From positions 1,984,001 through 2,048,000 of the forward strand of contig CAUIJY010000075.1 in the NCBI GenBank assembly GCA_960531495.1: 64,000 nucleotides of DNA, given 5' to 3'. The notes under the pieces are model-generated. The model did not search any database and had not been told where the DNA came from. It worked only from the letters and a program-made list of their open reading frames with translations. Origin of the DNA: Zeus faber. Taxonomy: Eukaryota > Chordata > Actinopteri > Zeiformes > Zeidae. Shown here piece after piece: positions 44,801 through 57,550 of this stretch. Within the stretch, counting starts at the first letter, position 1; the number at the start of each line of letters is the position of its first letter. The position numbers and the translations under genes are program-made.

Positions 44801-47800
44801 CATTGTCTCTTCAGAGGTGAATGATTCAGAATGCTGCAGTACAGCATAGAAATTTAATTAATATGATGAACTATGATGTGCTCCTTAAGTGTTTCTCACA
44901 GATATCTAGGCCCATCTAACATGTATTTGTGGAGTTATGATCATTTTCATCATTGTGTGCACATGTGGGAAAAAACGCATTTTCAGCCGATTTAAACGTC
45001 GAAAAGGGGAATTGGTTAAACGCTTCAGTCATTACTCTGTGTGACAGTGTCAGACAGTTTAAATACAATGGTGAACTAGTATATGCTGCTAAAGCGTTGT
45101 TTGTCAAACAGTTTTAGGCCCATACAACATGTATTTGTTGAGGTATGAGCATTTTCAGAACTTGTGACGGTTTGCTGTGTAGCTGAATTAGAGAAACACC
45201 GAACCATTGTCTCTTCAGAGGTGAATGATTCAGAATGCTGCAGTACAGCATAGAAATTTAATTAATATGATGAACTATTATGTGCTTCTTAAGTGTTTCT
45301 CACAGATTTCTAGGCCCATCTAACATGTATTTGTGGAGTTATGATCATTTTCATCATTGTGTGCACATGTGGGAAAAAACGCATTTTCAGCCGATCTAAA
45401 CGTCGAAAAGGGGAATTGGTTAAACGCTTCAGTCATTACTCTGTGTGACAGTTTCAGACAGTTTAAATACAATGGTGAACTAGTATATGCTGCTAAAGTG
45501 TTGTTTGTCAAACAGTTTTAGGCCCATCTAACATGTATTTGTCGAGTTATGGTCATTTTCATCATTATGTGCACGTGTGGGAAAAAACGCATTTTCAGCC
45601 GATTTAAACGTCGAAAAGGGGAATTGCTTAAACGCTTCAGTCATTACTCTGTGTGACAGTGTCAGACAGTTTAAATACAATGGTGAACTAGTATATGCTG
45701 CTAAAGCGTTGTTTGTCAAACAGTTTTAGGCCCATACAACATGTATTTGTTAAGGTATGAGCATTTTCAGAACTTGTGACGGTTTGCTGTCTAGCTGAAT
45801 TAGAGAAACACCGAACCATTGTCTCTTCAGAGGTGAATGATTCAGAATGCTGCAGTACAGCATAGAAATTTAATTAATATGATGAACTATTATGTGCTCC
45901 TTAAGTGTTTCTCACAGATATCTAGGCCCATCTAACATGTATTTGTGGAGTTATGATCATTTTCATCATTGTTTGCACATGTGGGAAAAAACGCATTTTC
46001 AGCCGATTTAAACGTCGAAAAGGGGAATTGCTTAAACGCTTCAGTCATTACTCTGTGTGACAGTGTCAGACAGTTTAAATACAATGGTGAACTAGTATAT
46101 GCTGCTAAAGCGTTGTTTGTCAAACAGTTTTAGGCCCATACAACATGTATTTGTTGAGGTATGAGCATTTTCAGAACTTGTGACGGTTTGCTGTGTAGCT
46201 GAATTAGAGAAACACCGAACCATTGTCTCTTCAGAGGTGAATGATTCAGAATGCTGCAGTACAGCATAGAAATTCAATTAATATGATGAACTATTATGTG
46301 CTTCTTAAGTGTTTCTCACAGATTTCTAGGCCCATCTAACATGTATTTGTGGAGTTATGATCATTTTCATCATTATGTGCACATGTGGGAAAAAACGCAT
46401 TTTCAGCCGATTTAAACGTCGAAAAGGGGAATTGGTTAAACGCTTCAGTCATTACTCTGTGTGACAGTGTCAGACAGTTTAAATACAATGGTGAACTAGT
46501 ATATGCTGCTAAAGTGTTGTTTGTCAAACAGTTTTAGGCCCATCTAACATGTATTTGTCGAGTTATGGTCATTTTCATCATTATGTGCACATGTGGGAAA
46601 AAACGCATTTTCAGCCGATTTAAACGTCGAAAAGGGGAATTGCTTAAACGCTTCAGTCATTACTCTGTGTGACAGTGTCAGACAGTTTAAATACAATGGT
46701 GAACTAGTATATGCTGCTAAAGCGTTGTTTGTCAAACAGTTTTAGGCCCATACAACATGTATTTGTTGAGGTATGAGCATTTTCAGAACTTGTGACGGTT
46801 TGCTGTGTAGCTGAATTAGAGAAACACCGAACCATTGTCTCTTCAGAGGTGAATGATTCAGAATGCTGCAGTACAGCATAGAAATTTAATTAATATGATG
46901 AACTATTATGTGCTTCTTAAGTGTTTCTCACAGATTTCTAGGCCCATCTAACATGTATTTGTGGAGTTATGATCATTTTCATCATTGTGTGCACATGTGG
47001 GAAAAAACGCATTTTCAGCCGATTTAAACGTCGAAAAGGGGAATTGGTTAAACGCTTCAGTCATTACTCTGTGTGACAGTGTCAGACAGTTTAAATACAA
47101 TGGTGAACTAGTATATGCTGCTAAAGTGTTGTTTGTCAAACAGTTTTAGGCCCATCTAACATGTATTTGTCGAGTTATGGTCATTTTCATCATTATGTGC
47201 ACATGTGGGAAAAAACGCATTTTCAGCCGATTTAAACGTCGAAAAGGGGAATTGGTTAAACGCTTCAGTCATTACTCTGTGTGACAGTGTCAGACAGTTT
47301 AAATACAATGGTGAACTAGTATATGCTGCTAAAGCGTTGTTTGTCAAACAGTTTTCGGCCCATACAACATGTATTTGTCGAGGTATGAGCATTTTCAGAA
47401 CATTGGACGGTTTGCTGTCTAGCTGAATTAGAGAAACACCGAACCATTGTCTCTTCAGAGGTGAATGATTCAGAATGCTGCAGTACAGCATATAAATTTA
47501 ATTAATATGATGAACTATTATGTGCTTCTTAAGTGTTTCTCACAGATTTCTAGGCCCATCTAACATGTATTTGTGGAGTTATGATCATTTTCATCATTGT
47601 GTGCACATGTGGGAAAAAACGCATTTTCAGCCGATTTAAACGTCGAAAAGGGGAATTGGTTAAACGCTTCAGTCATTACTCTGTGTGACAGTTTCAGACA
47701 GTTTAAATACAATGGTGAACTAGTATATGCTGCTAAAGTGTTGTTTGTCAAACAGTTTTAGGCCCATCTAACATGTATTTGTCGAGTTATGGTCATTTTC

Positions 47801-50800
47801 ATCATTATGTGCACATGTGGGAAAAAACGCATTTTCAAACGATTTAAACGTCGAAAAGGGGAATTGCTTAAACGCTTCAGTCATTACTCTGTGTGACAGT
47901 GTCAGACAGTTTAAATACAATGGTGAACTAGTATATGCTGCTAAAGCGTTGTTTGTCAAACAGTTTTAGGCCCATACAACATGTATTTGTCGAGGTATGA
48001 GCATTTTCAGAACATTGGACGGTTTGCTGTCTAGCTGAATTAGAGAAACACCGAACCATTGTCTCTTCAGAGGTGAATGATTCAGAATGCTGCAGTACAG
48101 CATAGAAATTTAATTAATATGATGAACTATTATGTGCTTCTTAAGTGTTTCTCACAGATTTCTAGGCCCATCTAACATGTATTTGTGGAGTTATGATCAT
48201 TTTCATCATTGTGTGCACATGTGGGAAAAAACGCATTTTCAGCCGATTTAAACGTCGAAAAGGGGAATTGGTTAAACGCTTCAGTCATTACTCTGTGTGA
48301 CAGTGTCAGACAGTTTAAATACAATGGTGAACTAGTATATGCTGCTAAAGTGTTGTTTGTCAAACAGTTTTAGGCCCATCTAACATGTATTTGTCGAGTT
48401 ATGGTCATTTTCATCATTATGTGCACATGTGGGAAAAAACGCATTTTCAGCCGATTTAAACGTCGAAAAGGGGAATTGGTTAAACGCTTCAGTCATTACT
48501 CTGTGTGACAGTGTCAGACAGTTTAAATACAATGGTGAACTAGTATATGCTGCTAAAGCGTTGTTTGTCAAACAGTTTTCGGCCCATACAACATGTATTT
48601 GTCGAGGTATGAGCATTTTCAGAACATTGGACGGTTTGCTGTCTAGCTGAATTAGAGAAACACCGAACCATTGTCTCTTCAGAGGTGAATGATTCAGAAT
48701 GCTGCAGTACAGCATATAAATTTAATTAATATGATGAACTATTATGTGCTTCTTAAGTGTTTCTCACAGATTTCTAGGCCCATCTAACATGTATTTGTGG
48801 AGTTATGATCATTTTCATCATTGTGTGCACATGTGGGAAAAAACGCATTTTCAGCCGATTTAAACGTCGAAAAGGGGAATTGGTTAAACGCTTCAGTCAT
48901 TACTCTGTGTGACAGTTTCAGACAGTTTAAATACAATGGTGAACTAGTATATGCTGCTAAAGTGTTGTTTGTCAAACAGTTTTAGGCCCATCTAACATGT
49001 ATTTGTCGAGTTATGGTCATTTTCATCATTATGTGCACATGTGGGAAAAAACGCATTTTCAAACGATTTAAACGTCGAAAAGGGGAATTGCTTAAACGCT
49101 TCAGTCATTACTCTGTGTGACAGTGTCAGACAGTTTAAATACAATGGTGAACTAGTATATGCTGCTAAAGCGTTGTTTGTCAAACAGTTTTAGGCCCATA
49201 CAACATGTATTTGTTGAGGTATGAGCATTTTCAGAACTTGTGACGGTTTGCTGTCTAGCTGAATTAGAGAAACACCGAACCATTGTCTCTTCAGAGGTGA
49301 ATGATTCAGAATGCTGCAGTACAGCATAGAAATTTAATTAATATGATGAACTATTATGTGCTCCTTAAGTGTTTCTCACAGATATCTAGGCCCATCTAAC
49401 ATGTATTTGTGGAGTTATGATCATTTTCATCATTGTGTGCACATGTGGGAAAAAACGCATTTTCAGCCGATTTAAACGTCGAAAAGGGGAATTGGTTAAA
49501 CGCTTCAGTCATTACTCTGTGTGACAGTGTCAGACAGTTTAAATACAATGGTGAACTAGTATATGCTGCTAAAGTGTTGTTTGTCAACCAGTTTTAGGCC
49601 CATCTAACATGTATTTGTCGAGTTAGGATCATTTTCATCATAGTGTGCACATGTGGGAAAAAACGCATTTTCAGCCGATTTAAACGTCGAAAAGGGGAAT
49701 TGGTTAAACGCTTCAGTCATTACTCTGTGTGACAGTGTCAGACAGTTTAAATACAATGGTGAACTAGTATATGCTGCTAAAGCGTTGTTTGTCAAACAGT
49801 TTTAGGCCCATACAACATGTATTTGTTGAGGTATGAGCATTTTCAGAACTTGTGACGGTTTTCTGTGTAGCTGAATTAGAGAAACACCGAACCATTGTCT
49901 CTTCAGAGGTGAATGATTCAGAATGCTGCAGTACAGCATAGAAATTTAATTAATATGATGAACTATTATGTGCTTCTTAAGTGTTTCTCACAGATTTATA
50001 GGCCCATCTAACATGTATTTGTGGAGTTATGATCATTTTCATCATTGTGTGCACATGTGGGAAAAAACGCATTTTCAGCCGATTTGAACGTCGAAAAGGG
50101 GAATTGGTTAAACGCTTCAGTCATTACTCTGTGTGACAGTGTCAGACAGTTTAAATACAATGGTGAACTAGTATATGCTGCTAAAGTGTTGTTTGTCAAA
50201 CAGTTTTAGGCCCATCTAACATGTATTTGTCGAGTTATGGTCATTTTCATCATTATGTGCACATGTGGGAAAAAACGCATTTTCAGCCGATTTAAACGTC
50301 GAAAAGGGGAATTGCTTAAACGCTTCAGTCATTACTCTGTGTGACAGTTTCAGACAGTTTAAATACAATGGGGAACTAGTATATGCTGCTAAAGTGTTGT
50401 TTGTCAACCCTATTTTAGGCCCATCTAACATGTATTTGTCCAGTTAGGATCATTTTCATCATAGTGTGCACATGTGGGAAAAAACGCATTTTCAGCCGAT
50501 TTAAACGTCGAAAAGGGGAATTGGTTAAACGCTTCAGTCATTACTCTGTGTGACAGTGTCAGACAGTTTAAATACAATGGTGAACTAGTATATGCTGCTA
50601 AAGTGTTGTTTGTCAAACAGTTTTAGGCCCATCTAACATGTATTTGTCGAGTTATGGTCATTTTCATCATTATGTGCACATGTGGGAAAAAACGCATTTT
50701 CAGCCGATTTAAACGTCGAAAAGGGGAATTGGTTAAACGCTTCAGTCATTACTCTGTGTGACAGTGTCAGACAGTTTAAATACAATGGTGAACTAGTATA

Positions 50801-53800
50801 TGCTGCTAAAGCGTTGTTTGTCAAACAGTTTTCGGCCCATACAACATGTATTTGTCGAGGTATGAGCATTTTCAGAACATTGGACGGTTTGCTGTCTAGC
50901 TGAATTAGAGAAACACCGAACCATTGTCTCTTCAGAGGTGAATGATTCAGAATGCTGCAGTACAGCATAGAAATTTAATTAATATGATGAACTATTATGT
51001 GCTTCTTAAGTGTTTCTCACAGATTTCTAGGCCCATCTAACATGTATTTGTGGAGTTATGATCATTTTCATCATTGTGTGCACATGTGGGAAAAAACGCA
51101 TTTTCAGCCGATTTAAACGTCGAAAAGGGGAATTGGTTAAACGCTTCAGTCATTACTCTGTGTGACAGTGTCAGACAGTTTAAATACAATGGTGAACTAG
51201 TATATGCTGCTAAAGTGTTGTTTGTCAAACAGTTTTAGGCCCATCTAACATGTATTTGTCGAGTTATGGTCATTTTCATCATTATGTGCACGTGTGGGAA
51301 AAAACGCATTTTCAGCCGATTTAAACGTCGAAAAGGGGAATTGGTTAAACGCTTCAGTCATTACTCTGTGTGACAGTGTCAGACAGTTTAAATACAATGG
51401 TGAACTAGTATATGCTGCTAAAGCGTTGTTTGTCAAACAGTTTTAGGCCCATACAACATGTATTTGTCGAGGTATGAGCATTTTCAGAACATTGGACGGT
51501 TTGCTGTCTAGCTGAATTAGAGAAACACCGAACCATTGTCTCTTCAGAGGTGAATGATTCAGAATGCTGCAGTACAGCATAGAAATTTAATTAATATGAT
51601 GAACTATTATGTGCTCCTTAAGTGTTTCTCACAGATATCTAGGCCCATCTAACATGTATTTGTGGAGTTATGATCATTTTCATCATTGTGTGCACATGTG
51701 GGAAAAAACGCATTTTCAGCCGATTTAAACGTCGAAAAGGGGAATTGGTTTAACGCTTCAGTCATTACTCTGTGTGACAGTTTCAGACAGTTTAAATACA
51801 ATGGTGAACTAGTATATGCTGCTAAAGTGTTGTTTGTCAAACAGTTTTAGGCCCATCTAACATGTATTTGTCGAGTTATGGTCATTTTCATCATTATGTG
51901 CACATGTGGGAAAAAACGCATTTTCAGCCGATTTAAACGTCGAAAAGGGGAATTGGTTAAACGCTTCAGTCATTACTCTGTGTGACAGTGTCAGACAGTT
52001 TAAATACAATGGTGAACTAGTATATGCTGCTAAAGCGTTGTTTGTCAAACAGTTTTAGGCCCATACAACATGTATTTGTCGAGGTATGAGCATTTTCAGA
52101 ACATTGGACCGTTTGCTGTCTAGCTGAATTAGAGAAACACCGAACCATTGTCTCTTCAGAGGTGAATGATTCAGAATGCTGCAGTACAGCATAGAAATTT
52201 AATTAATATGATGAACTATTATGTGCTCCTTAAGTGTTTCTCACAGATATCTAGGCCCATCTAACATGTATTTGTGGAGTTATGATCATTTTCATCATTG
52301 TGTGCACATGTGGGAAAAAACGCATTTTCAGCCGATTTAAACGTCGAAAAGGGGAATTGGTTTAACGCTTCAGTCATTACTCTGTGTGACAGTTTCAGAC
52401 AGTTTAAATACAATGGTGAACTAGTATATGCTGCTAAAGTGTTGTTTGTCAAACAGTTTTAGGCCCATCTAACATGTATTTGTCGAGTTATGGTCATTTT
52501 CATCATTATGTGCACATGTGGGAAAAAACGCATTTTCAGCCGATTTAAACGTCGAAAAGGGGAATTGGTTAAACGCTTCAGTCATTACTCTGTGTGACAG
52601 TGTCAGACAGTTTAAATACAATGGTGAACTAGTATATGCTGCTAAAGCGTTGTTTGTCAAACAGTTTTAGGCCCATACAACATGTATTTGTTAAGGTATG
52701 AGCATTTTCAGAACTTGTGACGGTTTGCTGTCTAGCTGAATTAGAGAAACACCGAACCATTGTCTCTTCAGAGGTGAATGATTCAGAATGCTGCAGTACA
52801 GCATAGAAATTTAATTAATATGATGAACTATTATGTGCTCCTTAAGTGTTTCTCACAGATATCTAGGCCCATCTAACATGTATTTGTGGAGTTATGATCA
52901 TTTTCATCATTGTGTGCACATGTGGGAAAAAACGCATTTTCAGCCGATTTAAACGTCGAAAAGGGGAATTGCTTAAACGCTTCAGTCATTACTCTGTGTG
53001 ACAGTGTTAGACAGTTTAAATACAATGGTGAACTAGTATATGCTGCTAAAGTGTTGTTTGTCAAACAGTTTTAGGCCCATACAACATGTATTTGTTGAGG
53101 TATGAGCATTTTCAGAACTTGTGACGGTTTGCTGTGTAGCTGAATTAGAGAAACACCGAACCATTGTCTCTTCAGAGGTGAATGATTCAGAATGCTGCAG
53201 TACAGCATAGAAATTCAATTAATAAGATGAACTATTATGTGCTTCTTAAGTGTTTCTCACAGATTTCTAGGCCCATCTAACATGTATTTGTGGAGTTATG
53301 ATCATTTTCATCATTGTGTGCACATGTGGGAAAAAACGCATTTTCAGCCGATTTAAACGTCGAAAAGGGGAATTGGTTAAACGCTTCAGTCCTTACTCTG
53401 TGTGACAGTGTCAGACAGTTTAAATACAATGGTGAACTAGTATATGCTGCTAAAGTGTTGTTTGTCAAACAGTTTTAGGCCCATACAACATGTATTTGTT
53501 GAGGTATGAGCATTTTCAGAACTTGTGACGGTTTGCTGTCTAGCTGAATTAGAGAAACACCGAACCATTGTCTCTTCAGTGGTGAATGATTCAGAATGCT
53601 GCAGTACAGCATAGAAATTTAATTAATATGATGAACTATTATGTGCTCCTTAAGTGTTTCTCACAGATATCTAGGCCCATCTAACATGTATTTGTGGAGT
53701 TATGATCATTTTCATCATTGTGTGCACATGTGGGAAAAAACGCATTTTCAGCCGATTTAAACGTCGAAAAGGGGAATTGGTTAAACGCTTCAGTCATTAC

Positions 53801-56800
53801 TCTGTGTGACAGTGTCAGACAGTTTAAATACAATGGTGAACTAGTATATGCTGCTAAAGTGTTGTTTGTCAACCAGTTTTAGGCCCATCTAACATGTATT
53901 TGTCGAGTTAGGATCATTTTCATCATAGTGTGCACATGTGGGAAAAAACGCATTTTCAGCCGATTTAAATGTCGAAAAGGGGAATTGGTTAAACGCTTCA
54001 GTCATTACTCTGTGTGACAGTGTCAGACAGTTTAAATACAATGGTGAACTAGTATATGCTGCTAAAGCGTTGTTTGTCAAACAGTTTTCGGCCCATACAA
54101 CATGTATTTGTCGAGGTATGAGCATTTTCAGAACATTGGACGGTTTGCTGTCTAGCTGAATTAGAGAAACACCGAACCATTGTCTCTTCAGAGGTGAATG
54201 ATTCAGAATGCTGCAGTACAGCATAGAAATTTAATTAATATGATGAACTATTATGTGCTTCTTAAGTGTTTCTCACAGATTTCTAGGCCCATCTAACATG
54301 TATTTGTGGAGTTATGATCATTTTCATCATTGTGTGCACATGTGGGAAAAAACGCATTTTCAGCCGATTTAAACGTCGAAAAGGGGAATTGGTTAAACGC
54401 TTCAGTCATTACTCTGTGTGACAGTGTCAGACAGTTTAAATACAATGGTGAACTAGTATATGCTGCTAAAGCGTTGTTTGTCAAACAGTTTTAGGCCCAT
54501 ACAACATGTATTTGTTGAGGTATGAGCATTTTCAGAACTTGTGACGGTTTGCTGTGTAGCTGAATTAGAGAAACACCGAACCATTGTCTCTTCAGAGGTG
54601 AATGATTCAGAATGCTGCAGTACAGCATAGAAATTTAATTAATATGATGAACTATTATGTGCTCCTTAAGTGTTTCTCACAGATATCTAGGCCCATCTAA
54701 CATGTATTTGTGGAGTTATGATCATTTTCATCATTGTGTGCACATGTGGGAAAAAACGCATTTTCAGCCGATTTAAACGTCGAAAAGGGGAATTGGTTAA
54801 ACGCTTCAGTCATTACTCTGTGTGACAGTTTCAGACAGTTTAAATACAATGGTGAACTAGTATATGCTGCTAAAGTGTTGTTTGTCAAACAGTTTTAGGC
54901 CCATCTAACATGTATTTGTCGAGTTATGGTCATTTTCATCATTATGTGCACATGTGGGAAAAAACGCATTTTCAGCCGATTTAAACGTCGAAAAGGGGAA
55001 TTGGTTAAACGCTTCAGTCATTACTCTGTGTGACAGTGTCAGACAGTTTAAATACAATGGTGAACTAGTATATGCTGCTAAATTGTTGTTTGTCAAACAG
55101 TTTTAGGCCCATCTAACATGTATTTGTCGAGTTATGGTCATTTTCATCATTATGTGCACATGTGGGAAAAAACGCATTTTCAGCCGATTTAAACGTCGAA
55201 AAGGGGAATTGCTTAAACGCTTCAGTCATTACTCTGTGTGACAGTGTCAGACAGTTTAAATACAATGGTGAACTAGTATATGCTGCTAAAGCGTTGTTTG
55301 TCAAACAGTTTTAGGCCCATACAACATGTATTTGTTGAGGTATGAGCATTTTCAGAACTTGTGACGGTTTGCTGTGTAGCTGAATTAGAGAAACACCGAA
55401 CCATTGTCTCTTCAGAGGTGAATGATTCAGAATGCTGCAGTACAGCATAGAAATTTAATTAATATGATGAACTATTATGTGCTCCTTAAGTGTTTCTCAC
55501 AGATATCTAGGCCCATCTAACATGTATTTGTGGAGTTATGATCATTTTCATCATTGTGTGCACATGTGGGAAAAAACGCATTTTCAGCCGATTTAAACGT
55601 CGAAAAGGGGAATTGGTTAAACGCTTCAGTCATTACTCTGTGTGACAGTGTCAGACAGTTTAAATACAATGGTGAACTAGTATATGCTGCTAAAGCGTTG
55701 TTTGTCAAACAGTTTTAGGCCCATACAACATGTATTTGTTGAGGTATGAGCATTTTCAGAACTTGTGACGGTTTGCTGTCTAGCTGAATTAGAGAAACAC
55801 CGAACCATTGTCTCTTCAGAGGTGAATGATTCAGAATGCTGCAGTACAGCATAGAAATTTAATTAATATGATGAACTATTATGTGCTTCTTAAGTGTTTC
55901 TCACAGATTTATAGGCCCATCTAACATGTATTTGTGGAGTTATGATCATTTTCATCATTGTGTGCACATGTGGGAAAAAACGCATTTTCAGCCGATTTGA
56001 ACGTCGAAAAGGGGAATTGGTTAAACGCTTCAGTCATTACTCTGTGTGACAGTTTCAGACAGTTTAAATACAATGGGGAACTAGTATATGCTGCTAAAGT
56101 GTTGTTTGTCAACCAGTTTTAGGCCCATCTAACATGTATTTGTCCAGTTAGGATCATTTTCATCATAGTGTGCACATGTGGGAAAAAACGCATTTTCAGC
56201 CGATTTAAACGTCGAAAAGGGGAATTGGTTAAACGCTTCAGTCATTACTCTGTGTGACAGTGTCAGACAGTTTAAATACAATGGTGAACTAGTATATGCT
56301 GCTAAAGTGTTGTTTGTCAACCAGTTTTAGGCCCATCTAACATGTATTTGTGGAGTTATGATCATTTTCATCATTGTGTGCACATGTGGGAAAAAACGCA
56401 TTTTCAGCCGATTTAAACGTCGAAAAGGGGAATTGGTTAAACGCTTCAGTCATTACTCTGTGTGACAGTGTCAGACAGTTTAAATACAATGGTGAACTAG
56501 TATATGCTGCTAAAGTGTTGTTTGTCAAACAGTTTTTGGCCCATCTAACATGTATTTGTCGAGTTATGGTCATTTCATCATTATGTGCACATGTGGGAAA
56601 AAACGCATTTTAGGCCGATTTAAACGTCGAAAAGGGGAATTGCTTAAACGCTTCAGTCATTACTCTGTGTGACAGTGTCAGACAGTTTAAATACAATGGT
56701 GAACTAGTATATGCTGCTAAAGTGTTGTTTGTCAACCAGTTTTAGGCCCATCTAACATGTATTTGTCGAGTTAGGATCATTTTCATCATAGTGTGCACAT

Positions 56801-57545
56801 GTGGGAAAAAACGCATTTTCAGCCGATTTAAACGTCGAAAAGGGGAATTGGTTAAACGCTTCAGTCATTACTCTGTGTGACAGTGTCAGACAGTTTAAAT
56901 ACAATGGTGAACTAGTATATGCTGCAAAAGTGTTGTTTGTCAAACAGTTTTAGGCCCATACAACATGTATTTGTCGAGGTATGAGCACTTTCAGAACATT
57001 GGACGGTTTGCTGTCTAGCTGAATTAGAGAAACACCGAACCATTGTCTCTTCAGAGGTGAATGATTCAGAATGCTGCAGGACAGCATAGAAATTTTATTA
57101 ATATGATGAACTATTATTTGCTTCCTAAGTTTATCTCTCAGATTTCTATGCCCATCTAACATGTATTTCTGGAGTTATGATCATTTTCAGAACTTGTGAC
57201 GGTTTGCTGTCTAGCTGAATTAGAGAAACACCGAACCATTGTCTCTTCAGAGGTGAATGATTCAGAATGCTGCAGTACAGCATAGAAATTTAATTAATAT
57301 GATGAACTATTATGTGCTTCTTAAGTGTTTCTCACAGATTTCTAGGCCCATCTAACATGTATTTGTGGAGATATGATCATTTTCATCATTGTGTGCACAT
57401 GTGGGAAAAAACGCATTTTCAGCCGATTTAAACGTCGAAAAGGGGAATTGGTTAAACGCTTCTGTCAGTTCAGACAGTTTTAGGCCCATGTTAAACTCAG
57501 TCACAGATTTTATTATTAATATGATGAACTATTATGTGCTTCTGG
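41857..57545 (+). repeat. A/B satellite array, forward arm (208-bp and 196-bp monomers)
   Basis: About 50 A monomers (208 bp) and about 25 B monomers (196 bp), all in one orientation. Clean examples: A1 46338-46545, A2 46546-46753, B 46754-46949. A1 starts GTGGAGTTATGATC, A2 GTCGAGTTATGGTC, and a third class GTCGAGTTAGGATC. A and B share their first 35 bp or so (AACATGTATTTGT..GAG) and last 60 bp or so (ending TAGGCCCAT) but differ in the middle, so they descend from one monomer. The commonest higher-order unit is A1-A2-B, 612 bp. Near-identical blocks of 1,016 bp (43900 and 44916) and 1,224 bp (47156 and 48380) show recent amplification. Each A monomer carries a 63-codon minus-strand frame with no sign of being a gene. 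Confidence 0.97.
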
Positions 57546-57550
57546 CTGAC
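57480..57550. other. Satellite orientation-switch junction
   Basis: Forward-arm pieces are scrambled here: an A fragment ends TTTTAGGCCCATG at 57490, followed by a B-like piece containing AATATGATGAACTATTATG and GTGCTTCT. Immediately after, at about 57546, the sequence continues as the reverse complement of an A monomer end (TGACAAACAACACTTTAG). All later monomers are inverted. Confidence 0.9.

Noticed and set aside
41826..57162. About 50 copies of a 63-codon minus-strand frame (ending HNDENDHNSTNTC) and longer 111- and 73-codon variants
   Set aside because: They sit in every A monomer because monomers are near-identical. Substitutions fall without third-position bias as far as I can see, some copies have frame breaks, and the inverted arm keeps it only partly. 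No family resemblance.
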